Source: Segatella paludivivens DSM 17968 = JCM 13650
GTDB lineage: Bacteria > Bacteroidota > Bacteroidia > Bacteroidales > Bacteroidaceae
Assembly: GCF_000373185.1 (NCBI RefSeq)
Contig: NZ_KB890627.1
Coordinates: 1-64,000 of the forward strand
Length of the DNA: 64,000 bases
Direction: 5' to 3'
Below the pieces are notes generated by a model, which was not told the origin of the DNA, ran no database searches, and saw nothing but the letters and a program-made list of their open reading frames with translations. Position numbers and translations under genes: made by a program. Positions 50,735-59,177 of the stretch are shown here, in pieces (positions within the stretch are counted from its first letter, which is position 1; each line of letters starts with the position of its first letter).

Positions 50735-52227
50735 CAAAGAAGTGTGTTATAATAGGAAGCGGTTTAGGCGGTCTGTCAACTGGAGTCATACTTGCCAAGA
50801 ACGGATATGATGTGACTGTGCTTGAAAAACATTTCCAGATAGGCGGATGCCTGCAATGTTTCTGTCGTGACGGAGTAAAGTTCGAGACAGGAATGCATTT
50901 CATAGGGAGTGCTGACAAAGGACAGACAATGGATGCTATGTTTAAGTATCTTGAAATTGACCGTGATGTCGAATTGAGTCGACTTGATGAAACTGGATAT
51001 GATGTCGTGTCTTTTGCTGGAAGAAAATATCGCTTTGCCAATGGACGTTACAATTTCATCAAGCAGATGCTTGAGTATTTTCCGGATTCAGAAGATGATC
51101 TCAATGCATATTGCGATATCATTGATAAGGTTTCTGCTGCGTCTTCATTGCATAGCCTTCAACACACTCAAACAGATGAGGCGATAAACAATGAGTATCT
51201 TCTTCGTAGCATAGATAATGTGCTCAACGAGACTATTCATAATGATGAACTTCGTAATGTCCTTGTCGGGAATCTTCCGCTTTATGCTGCTGAGAAGGGA
51301 AAAACTTCTTTCTCAACTCATGCTTTTGTTGCTGATTTCTATAACAAGAGTGCCTTCAGAATTGTTGGAGGTAGTGATCTCATCGCCAAGTCTCTTGCTC
51401 AAACTATAGAAAAGTATGGAGGAAAGGTTCTCACTCATAAAAATGTCGTACAAATAGAGTGCGATGACACTCATGCCGTTGCTGTCGTTACTGATGATGA
51501 AACACGATATGATGCCGATGTGTTTATTTCTGATCTTCATCCTGCTCGTACAATAGAACTTACTGATTCGCCATTGCTGAGAAATGCATATAGAAAAAGA
51601 ATAAAGGCTTTACCTAATACAGTTGGCTGCTTTACCGTTTATATTAAGTTCAAGGACAAAACCCAACATTATATGAATAGTAATTTCTATGGCTATACAG
51701 AGCACTCTCCTTGGGACTGTGAAAAATATTCTGATGCCGATTGGCCAAAGGGATATTTGTATATGCACTTTTGTGATACAGCAAGCCATGAATATGCCAA
51801 GAGCGGACTTATCATATCCTACATGCAGTATGATGATGTTGTTAAATGGGAAGGAACTTCCGTCGGACATCGTGGTCAAGATTACGAGCAGTTTAAAAAG
51901 TTGAAGGCTGAAAAGCTTATAGCAAGTGTTGAAACAGAGTTCCCTTGTTTGCGTGACAGTATTGAGTCATATTACACTAGTACTCCGCTTACATATAGAG
52001 ACTACACAGGAACTGAGGTTGGAGGAATGTATGGCATAGCTAGAGACATAACTCTAGGCCCTGCTGCAAGAGTCCATCATCGTACAAAGATACCTAATCT
52101 GTTACTTACTGGACAGAATGTAAACAGTCATGGAATATTGGGAGTACTTGTAGGTACTATTGTTACTTGTGGCGAGTTGATAAGTTCGGAAGAGATAATA
52201 AGACAAATGACTGAATCTACTGAATAA
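50731..52227 (+). CDS. CrtI/retinol-saturase-like FAD oxidoreductase 1
   Basis: This 498-residue flavoprotein has the N-terminal dinucleotide-binding motif 'IIGSGLGGLSTGVILAKNG' (7-25), 'VTVLEKHFQIGGCL' (~31) and 'FETGMHFIG' (~52), as in the phytoene desaturase/carotenoid isomerase/retinol saturase family. The C-terminal FAD part is 'TGQNVNSHGILGVLVGTIV'. These enzymes desaturate, saturate or isomerise conjugated chains, so a role on the polyene tail is plausible. It overlaps the exporter by 4 bp, and a paralogue follows after 1 bp. Confidence 0.87.
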   Translation: MTKKCVIIGSGLGGLSTGVILAKNGYDVTVLEKHFQIGGCLQCFCRDGVKFETGMHFIGSADKGQTMDAMFKYLEIDRDVELSRLDETGYDVVSFAGRKYRFANGRYNFIKQMLEYFPDSEDDLNAYCDIIDKVSAASSLHSLQHTQTDEAINNEYLLRSIDNVLNETIHNDELRNVLVGNLPLYAAEKGKTSFSTHAFVADFYNKSAFRIVGGSDLIAKSLAQTIEKYGGKVLTHKNVVQIECDDTHAVAVVTDDETRYDADVFISDLHPARTIELTDSPLLRNAYRKRIKALPNTVGCFTVYIKFKDKTQHYMNSNFYGYTEHSPWDCEKYSDADWPKGYLYMHFCDTASHEYAKSGLIISYMQYDDVVKWEGTSVGHRGQDYEQFKKLKAEKLIASVETEFPCLRDSIESYYTSTPLTYRDYTGTEVGGMYGIARDITLGPAARVHHRTKIPNLLLTGQNVNSHGILGVLVGTIVTCGELISSEEIIRQMTESTE

Positions 52228-52228
52228 G

Positions 52229-53755
52229 ATGAAAAACGATAATATACTAAATACAGTAACCGTTATAGGTGGTGGACTTGGTGGCTTGTTCGTCGCTGCT
52301 TTCCTTAGTAAGGAGGGCTACCGTGTCACGGTGTTAGAGAAAAATAAAGTTATAGGTGGTGGCTTGCAGACTTTTAATCGTCATGGCGTAAGTTTCGAGA
52401 CTGGTATGCATTTGCTTGGGGGAATGCGCGAAGGCGGAGCTTTGAATAAGATATGCCGTTATCTTGGAATTTATGATAAGATGGATATTCGTGATACCGA
52501 TCATGACTGTATGGACCAGATAACATATTTTTCTGACGGAAAAACTTATCGTGTGCCTGAAGGACGTGAGGCTTTCGCTGAATATTTTGCTTCGGAGTTT
52601 CCTTCTGAGCGAGACAATATACATGCTTATGTTGATGCCATTTATAAAATGGTTGATGAGATTGACTTTTTCTATCTTCGCCCTAATAATGAACATGTAT
52701 ACACCCATTCCGAAAAGTTTATGTGGCCTGCAGATGAGTTTGTTGCTCATTATATAAAGGATCCTAAACTTAGAGATTTATTGAGCTATATGAACCCTAT
52801 GTTTGGTGGTGTCAAGGGTAGAACTCCAACTTATATTCATGCACTTATCAACGTGCTATATATAGATGGACCTAGCAGGTTTGCTGTTAATAGTCAGCAA
52901 ATGGCAGATGCCCTTGCCGATATAATAAGTCAGAATGGCGGTGCAGTTATAGGCGGTGATAAGGTCGTTAATATTGATATTGTCGACAAAATGATGACAG
53001 CTCTTCATACTCAGAAAGGAAACGTATATTCATCTGATTATTATATTTCAGCAATACATCCGTTTGAAATGTTGAAGATGACAGACAGTAAGGTTTTTTC
53101 CAAAGCTTTCAGAGATAGAATTGCCGAAGCTCCAAATAGTTATTCTTCTTTCTGCGCCTATTTCATCTTCAAGCCAAATAGTTTTCCATTTATAAACCAT
53201 ACGTGCTATTGTCAGAATGATTATGGTAAAGTGTGGAACTATTCTGAATATGATGCTGAAGACTGGCCTCGTGGATTCATGTATATGACACCATTTGAAA
53301 AAGAGCAGGGCAAGTATGCCGTGAAAATGGTTGTCAATGCCATTATGCCGTATAGTGTGGTGGAACAATGGAGTGATACTTCTACCGGTAAAAGAGGTAG
53401 AGAATATGAGGAATGGAAACAACAGCATATTAATAAAATACTTGATAGAATGGAAATTCTCTATCCTGGATTTGTCGATAAGGTGGAATATATGTTCGGT
53501 TCGTCTCCGCTCACGATAAGGGATTACTATAATGAACCTGAAGGTGCCTTGTATGGAATGTCCAAGGACTGTAATAACATTGCCCAGTCACAGGTGTCGA
53601 TATATACAAAGGTTAGAAATCTTTTTATGACAGGTCAGAATATAAACCTGCATGGATTCTGTGGCGTACCGCTTACTGCTGTTAATACTGCAGAAGCTAT
53701 CGTGGGGCATAATGTTATATTGAATAAAATCAATGAATATAATGCGTGTGTTTAA
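52229..53755 (+). CDS. CrtI/retinol-saturase-like FAD oxidoreductase 2
   Basis: This 508-residue paralogue of the preceding gene has the same architecture: 'VIGGGLGGLFVAAFLSKEG' (~12-30), 'VTVLEKNKVIGGGLQTFNRH' and 'SFETGMHLLGG'. The C-terminus is 'TGQNINLHGFCGVPLTAVNT'. The pair probably arose by duplication and may act as a heterodimer or on successive bonds. The gene starts directly after its partner, and its end overlaps the esterase gene. Confidence 0.87.
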   Translation: MKNDNILNTVTVIGGGLGGLFVAAFLSKEGYRVTVLEKNKVIGGGLQTFNRHGVSFETGMHLLGGMREGGALNKICRYLGIYDKMDIRDTDHDCMDQITYFSDGKTYRVPEGREAFAEYFASEFPSERDNIHAYVDAIYKMVDEIDFFYLRPNNEHVYTHSEKFMWPADEFVAHYIKDPKLRDLLSYMNPMFGGVKGRTPTYIHALINVLYIDGPSRFAVNSQQMADALADIISQNGGAVIGGDKVVNIDIVDKMMTALHTQKGNVYSSDYYISAIHPFEMLKMTDSKVFSKAFRDRIAEAPNSYSSFCAYFIFKPNSFPFINHTCYCQNDYGKVWNYSEYDAEDWPRGFMYMTPFEKEQGKYAVKMVVNAIMPYSVVEQWSDTSTGKRGREYEEWKQQHINKILDRMEILYPGFVDKVEYMFGSSPLTIRDYYNEPEGALYGMSKDCNNIAQSQVSIYTKVRNLFMTGQNINLHGFCGVPLTAVNTAEAIVGHNVILNKINEYNACV

Positions 53756-54548
53756 AATAATATTCTTACTTTTGCTTATTGCCTGTCCGTTAAATGCACA
53801 GAATAAGATTGATGGTTTCAGCAGTCTTGTTGAATACCAACCCGCATGCAAAACTTCTACTGCCGTTATAGTATGTCCTGGTGGAAGCTATTGTTGGCTT
53901 AGCAAGAAGTATGAGGGAAGTGAGGTCGCTAAATGGCTAAATTCCAATGGTATAGCTGCTTATGTGCTTTATTATCCTACTGCTGGTTGGGCGGGTTTTG
54001 CATGGCACAGTAGGTTGGTCTTTCGTGGACATCAGTATCCCGATCAGATTCAAGCTGTGGAAAGGGCAATGAAGTTAGTGAAAAGTAAGGGATATAATAG
54101 GGTCGGAATGATGGGTTTCTCGGCTGGAGGACATCTTGTTCTATGTGCTGCCGAATATCTGCAACCATGCTATAAGCCTGATTTCGTAGCATCACTATAT
54201 CCTGTTATCACTTTTTCACGTGATGAATTTGTGCATCGCAGAAGCCGAAGGGGATTGCTTGGCGAGCGCATGTGGCGCAATAAGACTATATGTGACTCTT
54301 TGTCTGTTGAGAAGCATGCTGATTTGATGCCGTGTCCTTTGTTTATTGCTAATTGTAAGGACGATCCGATTGTTAATTATCGCAACTCTGAGTTGATGGA
54401 TAGTGCTCTTTCCGCCAATCATAAACCGCATCTTTATATACAATATAAGACGGGTGGTCATGGATTTGGAACTACAGCCTCAAAAACCAGTGCTGAGGCT
54501 ATTATGTGGAAAGAACGTTTCCTTGCTTGGATGAAGGGAATAGACTAA
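53742..54548 (+). CDS. Secreted alpha/beta hydrolase (BD-FAE-like esterase)
   Basis: From ATG 53742 the protein has 268 residues and a signal peptide ('IACPLNAQ'). The esterase triad is visible: Ser in 'MMGFSAGGHL' (~127), Asp in 'NCKDDPIVNY' (~206) and His in 'TGGHGFGT' (~240). 'VIVCPGGSYCWLSKKYEGSE' is the oxyanion region, and the overall form is that of BD-FAE/acetyl-xylan esterase-like proteins. A periplasmic esterase in a pigment cluster could trim or turn over esterified polyene lipids; the substrate is unknown. An ATG at 53733 is also in frame. It overlaps the preceding gene by 14 bp. Confidence 0.8.
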   Translation: MRVFKIIFLLLLIACPLNAQNKIDGFSSLVEYQPACKTSTAVIVCPGGSYCWLSKKYEGSEVAKWLNSNGIAAYVLYYPTAGWAGFAWHSRLVFRGHQYPDQIQAVERAMKLVKSKGYNRVGMMGFSAGGHLVLCAAEYLQPCYKPDFVASLYPVITFSRDEFVHRRSRRGLLGERMWRNKTICDSLSVEKHADLMPCPLFIANCKDDPIVNYRNSELMDSALSANHKPHLYIQYKTGGHGFGTTASKTSAEAIMWKERFLAWMKGID

Positions 54549-54563
54549 ATAATAAAGTAGAAA

Positions 54564-55886
54564 ATGAAAGATATTGAATTTGAGTCAATAGATAATATCA
54601 AGGTTTTTCAAGATGAAAAGCTGCGTAAGGCTGTTCTTTATTTAAAGGAACATTCAACATATTATCAGCGATTATTTGACAAGTGCCATATAAACATTAA
54701 CAATATATGTCAAATAGAAGACTTGGTAAACATTCCGTTTACAGAGAAGAAAGATTTACAATTGTTCAATGAAGATTTCTTGTGTGTACCTAAAGAAAAG
54801 ATTATTGACTATATCACAACAAGTGGAACGTTAGGTGAACCTGTTACCTTCGGTTGTACAGAGGTTGATTTGCAGCGTTTGGCTTATAATGAAAAGAAGA
54901 GTTTTTCGTGTGCGGGTCTTCATCCTGGAAACATATTGCAGTTGATGACTACAATTGATAAACGTTTCATGGCAGGACTTGCTTATTTCCTTGGTATCAG
55001 AGAGCTCGGAGCCTCTATCATCAGAGTTGGCAATGGTATTCCTGAATTGCAATGGGACACCATAATGAGAATAAAGCCCGATAGCATAATGTGTGTACCT
55101 TCATTCATTCCGCGTCTCATCCAGTATGCCGAGGAGCATAACATTGACTATAAGAATTCAAGCATAAGGAAAATCATCGGTATTGGTGAGGGGTTGCGTA
55201 ATCAAGATTTCTCATTAAATCTTCTTGGACAGCAGATAAAGAATAAATGGAACGTACAGCTCTTTGCCACATATTCAAGTACAGAAATGGGTTCTACATT
55301 CAGCGAGTGTGAGTATGGTTGTGGTGGACATGTGCATCCAGAACTTATCATTGTCGAGATTATCGGTGAGGATAACATGCCTGTTGCCGATGGTGAGATA
55401 GGAGAGGTTGTCATAACAACTCTTGGAGTTGAGGGAATGCCACTTCTTAGATTTCGCACTGGTGATATGTGTGCCAAGATAGTTGAGCCTTGCAAATGCG
55501 GCAGAAACAGTTACCGACTTACTCCTTTGGTTGGTAGAAAAAATAACATGATCAAACTGAAGGGTACTACTCTCTATCCGCCTGCTATAAATGATATACT
55601 TGATAATACAGACTATGTGCAGAATTATGTGGTATATGTGCAGGAATCCGAGGCTGGAACTGATGATGTTGTCGTAAAGGTTGGACTTAAATCTGATGCT
55701 TTGGCAAAGCACAAGGCTATTGCCGAGAATCCTGGTGCCATAGTGGAAGACCTTAAAAATAGGTTCCGTGCTCATCTGCGTGTGTCTCCGAAGGTAGAAA
55801 TACATCCTGTTGCCGAAGTTCAGGCGATAAACTTTCCACCAAAGACAAGAAAGCCTGTTAAGTTTATTGACTTGAGAAAGAAATAG
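54564..55886 (+). CDS. PaaK-like adenylate-forming (acyl-CoA ligase-type) enzyme
   Basis: This 440-residue ANL-superfamily enzyme of the phenylacetate-CoA ligase type has the P-loop-like 'DYITTSGTLGEPVTFG' (~86), 'FATYSSTEMGSTFSECEYGC' (~233, with Cys-rich zinc-type start) and 'LLRFRTGDMCAKIVEPCKC' (~294, adenylate-binding and hinge). In aryl-polyene biosynthesis a ligase activates the aryl starter acid (4-hydroxycinnamate-type) and loads it on ACP; this is the natural role here. No ammonia lyase to make that acid is in the window. The gene starts 15 bp after the esterase. Confidence 0.82.
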   Translation: MKDIEFESIDNIKVFQDEKLRKAVLYLKEHSTYYQRLFDKCHININNICQIEDLVNIPFTEKKDLQLFNEDFLCVPKEKIIDYITTSGTLGEPVTFGCTEVDLQRLAYNEKKSFSCAGLHPGNILQLMTTIDKRFMAGLAYFLGIRELGASIIRVGNGIPELQWDTIMRIKPDSIMCVPSFIPRLIQYAEEHNIDYKNSSIRKIIGIGEGLRNQDFSLNLLGQQIKNKWNVQLFATYSSTEMGSTFSECEYGCGGHVHPELIIVEIIGEDNMPVADGEIGEVVITTLGVEGMPLLRFRTGDMCAKIVEPCKCGRNSYRLTPLVGRKNNMIKLKGTTLYPPAINDILDNTDYVQNYVVYVQESEAGTDDVVVKVGLKSDALAKHKAIAENPGAIVEDLKNRFRAHLRVSPKVEIHPVAEVQAINFPPKTRKPVKFIDLRKK

Positions 55887-55914
55887 AATATACATCAAAA
55901 ATATATTATATCTA

Positions 55915-57054
55915 ATGATTACATCCGAATATGACGATATCCGTCCATATAATGATGAGGAGATACCTTCTGCCATGAGGCGCATTGCTACAAGTGATGC
56001 TTTTCCAGTATTGGCTTCATGGATATTTCCTGGTAGAGATTTGGAAGATGTGCGCGGAATGGTGCTTTCATTCAAGACAATTAAGGATTTTCAGTATGGT
56101 GTCATGATACCTGTGAACAGACAGATTATTGAGCGTTCTATGACTGAACTTACCTTTAGGGGTTTTGAAAAATTGAATCCTGATACGCAATATCTTTTCG
56201 TGAGTAATCATAGGGATATAATGCTTGATGCCTCTTTGTTGCAATATCTGTTTGCACAGAGAGGACGCGATACCACAGAGATTACGTTTGGTGCAAACCT
56301 CATGACGAAGGGACTTATTACTGATATAGGTAAGAGTAATAAGATGTTTAGAGTTGAGCGTGGTGGTAAGCTGAAAGATTTTTATATGTCGTCACGACAT
56401 CTTAGCGATTATATACGTTATACGGTAACTGATAAAAAACAAAGCGTTTGGATTGCGCAGCGTAATGGAAGAACAAAGGACGGCGATGACCACACTGATC
56501 AGGGAATTATAAAAATGTTTTGCATGAGCCGTCCTGAAGATAAGATAAAAGCTTTGAGTGAACTCCATATTATTCCTGTCAGCATCAGCTATGAATGGGA
56601 GAGCTGTGATGTGTTAAAGGCTATTGAATTGTATGAGAGCCGTCTGGAGAAATATATAAAAAAGCCTGGTGAGGATTTAACAAGTGTGCTTACTGGTATT
56701 GTGCAGAAAAAGGGTAGAGTGAACTTCTCTCTTTGCGATGAAGTTACAGAAGATGATTTAAGGCAGTATGATAGTTGTACAAATAACGACTATCATCGCT
56801 TGGTAGCCAATCTGCTGGATAAAAGAATCAACAGTGCATATAAACTTTATCCAAATAATTATTTGGCTCATGATATCCGTCATGGTCAGACTCGTTTCGA
56901 TGCATATTACACTCCTGCCGACAAGATGCATTTCATGAAATATATGGATTGTCTAAACGATTATGATGTTGACGAACCAGATATTTTAAAAGATTTATTT
57001 CTTGGAATATATGCTAATCCTGTAAGTAATAAAATCAAATTGGGAGCTATATAG
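55915..57054 (+). CDS. PlsB/PlsC-like glycerolipid acyltransferase
   Basis: This 379-residue protein has 'FVSNHRDIMLDASLL' (~96, NHX4D motif of glycerol-3-phosphate and lysophosphatidate acyltransferases), 'MFRVERGGKLKDFY' (~142) and 'WIAQRNGRTKDGDDHTDQG' (~180). The last replaces the usual FPEGTRS with a glycerol-phosphate-binding loop of the 'Q.GR.kdg' type. No clear transmembrane helix is seen. It is the last gene of the cluster and the third acyltransferase, counting the domain fused to the exporter. It could add the polyene or a fatty acyl chain to a glycerol-phosphate-type backbone. Confidence 0.82.
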   Translation: MITSEYDDIRPYNDEEIPSAMRRIATSDAFPVLASWIFPGRDLEDVRGMVLSFKTIKDFQYGVMIPVNRQIIERSMTELTFRGFEKLNPDTQYLFVSNHRDIMLDASLLQYLFAQRGRDTTEITFGANLMTKGLITDIGKSNKMFRVERGGKLKDFYMSSRHLSDYIRYTVTDKKQSVWIAQRNGRTKDGDDHTDQGIIKMFCMSRPEDKIKALSELHIIPVSISYEWESCDVLKAIELYESRLEKYIKKPGEDLTSVLTGIVQKKGRVNFSLCDEVTEDDLRQYDSCTNNDYHRLVANLLDKRINSAYKLYPNNYLAHDIRHGQTRFDAYYTPADKMHFMKYMDCLNDYDVDEPDILKDLFLGIYANPVSNKIKLGAI

Positions 57055-57093
57055 CATGATGATTAGTAATACATATAGTTGTTGATTTGTCTG

Positions 57094-59145
57094 TCAGAAG
57101 TATATCTCGGTATCTGAATCTTTATTCTTATTCTTTGTCTTAGGTAATTCTTTCAGATTGCCGTTCTTGTCAAACAAACCATAAGTGGTTCTGATGACAC
57201 GAAACTCTGTGCGACGGTTTAACTGGTTGCATATCTCCTGTTTATCGTTGCTTAATTTCTTAATGTATTCTGCTGTAAGTTGGTCGCCTTCTTTCAGCCA
57301 ATCATATTTTTCTGTGATTTTCTTTTTTATTGTCTTTGGATTCTCTTTTCCATATCCTACTGGGGTGAGACGGTCTGCTGCAATACCTTTGCTGATTAGA
57401 TACCTCACAACGGTTTCTGCACGTTTCTGAGATAAAATTTTATTGTATTCATCACCTCCACGATAATCGCAGTTTGCCGACAACTCTATTGTTACATGAG
57501 GATTCTCATTCAGCAAAGTAACTAGTTTGTCTAGTGCTGTTGCTGACTCTGGACGAAGAGATGCTTTGTTGAGATCATAGAATATGTTGTCAATAAGTAC
57601 GGGGGCAGCTATTGATGCCAACGGGAATTGCAAAGTATATTCCTTTGACTCTTTTACATTTCCAATATTTATTTCTTCTTTGTGATTAAGAAATCCATCA
57701 CACGTAGCAAGAAGCACATAGTCTACTCCTGGAGATACGGTCTGCGTAAACGAACCATCCCCCTTGACGCTCAGTTTCAGGTTTGTTCCGTCGTTACCAA
57801 TCATATATACCTGAGATTTAGGTAGTTCATATCCGTCAGTTTCGTATACCCATCCCTTTATTGTCTGTATAATCTCTGGATTTTCAAAACTGTAGATATG
57901 GTCGTATCCTTTCCCGTCATTGCGGTTAGAAGAGAAGAAACCACGATTGTGTGGACCTTCAAAAGTGATACCAAAATCATCGTCGGCAGTATTTAGTGGA
58001 TACCCAGGATGTTCAACCTTTATCTTTCCTGTATTCTTGTCTGTTTTTGCGATGAAGATGTCAAGTCCACCCATTCCTGGATGTCCGTCACTGGAAAAAT
58101 ACAAGTCTCCGTTAGGACGGAATGAAGGAAACTCTTCGTTACCTGGTGTGTTGATTGTTGAATCCAAGTCTTCAACTCCACCAAGTCCGGCAGGTGTTAT
58201 CCTTATTCTCCATATATCAAGTCCACCTTTACCCCCAGGCATGTCTGACGTGAAATATATCCAGTTTCCGTCTGGTGATATTGCTGGATGTGCAAAACTG
58301 GAAAGTGTATCTCTGCTTATGGGCAGTTCTGTGGCTTTGCTCCATGATGCGTCGCTTCTTTGCGATGTTAGTATTTTTGCATATCTTGGATATAATGGGT
58401 CTGTAGTGCATTGTGTGATATACATAGTTTTTCCGTCTGGAGAAAAATCACATGCGCCCTCATCATATTCAGTGTTAAGGCTTCCTGAAATAGCTTCCGG
58501 TTTGCTCCATTTGCCCTTATCATCTTTTTCTGATAAGAATATATCGCCGTTTTTAGCTCCTGTGATTCCACTTAGTTCATTGCCAAGAGCTGTATTCCGT
58601 GTAGATGTGAAATAGATTTGTGAATATCTGTCACCTTGAAGTTTGGGACAGTATTCGCCTTTGTTGGAATTAAACAGATTCATCTTTTTTACAGTGTATC
58701 TGCTATCTTGCTTTTTCCACGATGCAGCCTTCTGTGCAGAAATAAGCCCGTTTTTCACTAGTATATCATTCGGTAGCGAGTCTTTTAGTGATAGAAATAT
58801 TTTCTCTGCATTTTTATATTCTGCGTCTTTAAGCATCATGCGTGCCAACGTCAATTTGTCGGAATTGCTTGCATGATTATATCTTTCTGCATTCAGAAAA
58901 GCTGCTATAGCACGTTTTGTCTGGTTAATCTTTGCATAGCATCGTGCCATCTTAACAGCATATAGTCCTCTTTCATTACGGTTCTTTGCTGGAGTCTGCT
59001 GATATGCTTTTCTGAACATTGTTGCGGCATCATAATATTCGCCTAGAGCCAGATGCTCCTCCGCCTTTTTCAGACTTCGTTCAGCACCGCATGAAGCAAA
59101 TAGGCATAATGCTGTATATATATATATGATGTAAAACTTGCGCAT
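57094..59145 (-). CDS. porE: Type IX secretion-associated lipoprotein PorE (TPR-propeller-CRD-OmpA)
   Basis: From ATG 59145 the protein has 683 residues, starting 'MRKFYIIYIYTALCLFASC' with lipobox Cys19. Domains in order: TPR repeats (~24-130, 'LALGEYYDAATMFRKAYQQ'), a WD40/PD40 propeller (~170-425, 'FSPDGKTMYIT', 'ISPDGNWIYFTSDMPGGKGG', 'SSDGHPGMGGLDIF'), a carboxypeptidase-regulatory-like domain (~430-510) and an OmpA peptidoglycan-binding domain (~530-660, 'ANCDYRGGDEYNKILSQKRA', with the Asp and Arg that bind diaminopimelate). This exact order is that of PorE (PG1058 in Porphyromonas gingivalis), which links type IX components to peptidoglycan. A TTG further upstream is in frame but less likely. 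Confidence 0.85.
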   Translation of the reverse strand: MRKFYIIYIYTALCLFASCGAERSLKKAEEHLALGEYYDAATMFRKAYQQTPAKNRNERGLYAVKMARCYAKINQTKRAIAAFLNAERYNHASNSDKLTLARMMLKDAEYKNAEKIFLSLKDSLPNDILVKNGLISAQKAASWKKQDSRYTVKKMNLFNSNKGEYCPKLQGDRYSQIYFTSTRNTALGNELSGITGAKNGDIFLSEKDDKGKWSKPEAISGSLNTEYDEGACDFSPDGKTMYITQCTTDPLYPRYAKILTSQRSDASWSKATELPISRDTLSSFAHPAISPDGNWIYFTSDMPGGKGGLDIWRIRITPAGLGGVEDLDSTINTPGNEEFPSFRPNGDLYFSSDGHPGMGGLDIFIAKTDKNTGKIKVEHPGYPLNTADDDFGITFEGPHNRGFFSSNRNDGKGYDHIYSFENPEIIQTIKGWVYETDGYELPKSQVYMIGNDGTNLKLSVKGDGSFTQTVSPGVDYVLLATCDGFLNHKEEINIGNVKESKEYTLQFPLASIAAPVLIDNIFYDLNKASLRPESATALDKLVTLLNENPHVTIELSANCDYRGGDEYNKILSQKRAETVVRYLISKGIAADRLTPVGYGKENPKTIKKKITEKYDWLKEGDQLTAEYIKKLSNDKQEICNQLNRRTEFRVIRTTYGLFDKNGNLKELPKTKNKNKDSDTEIYF

Positions 59146-59177
59146 GTAGTAATAACGCAAATACTCTATTTATATTA

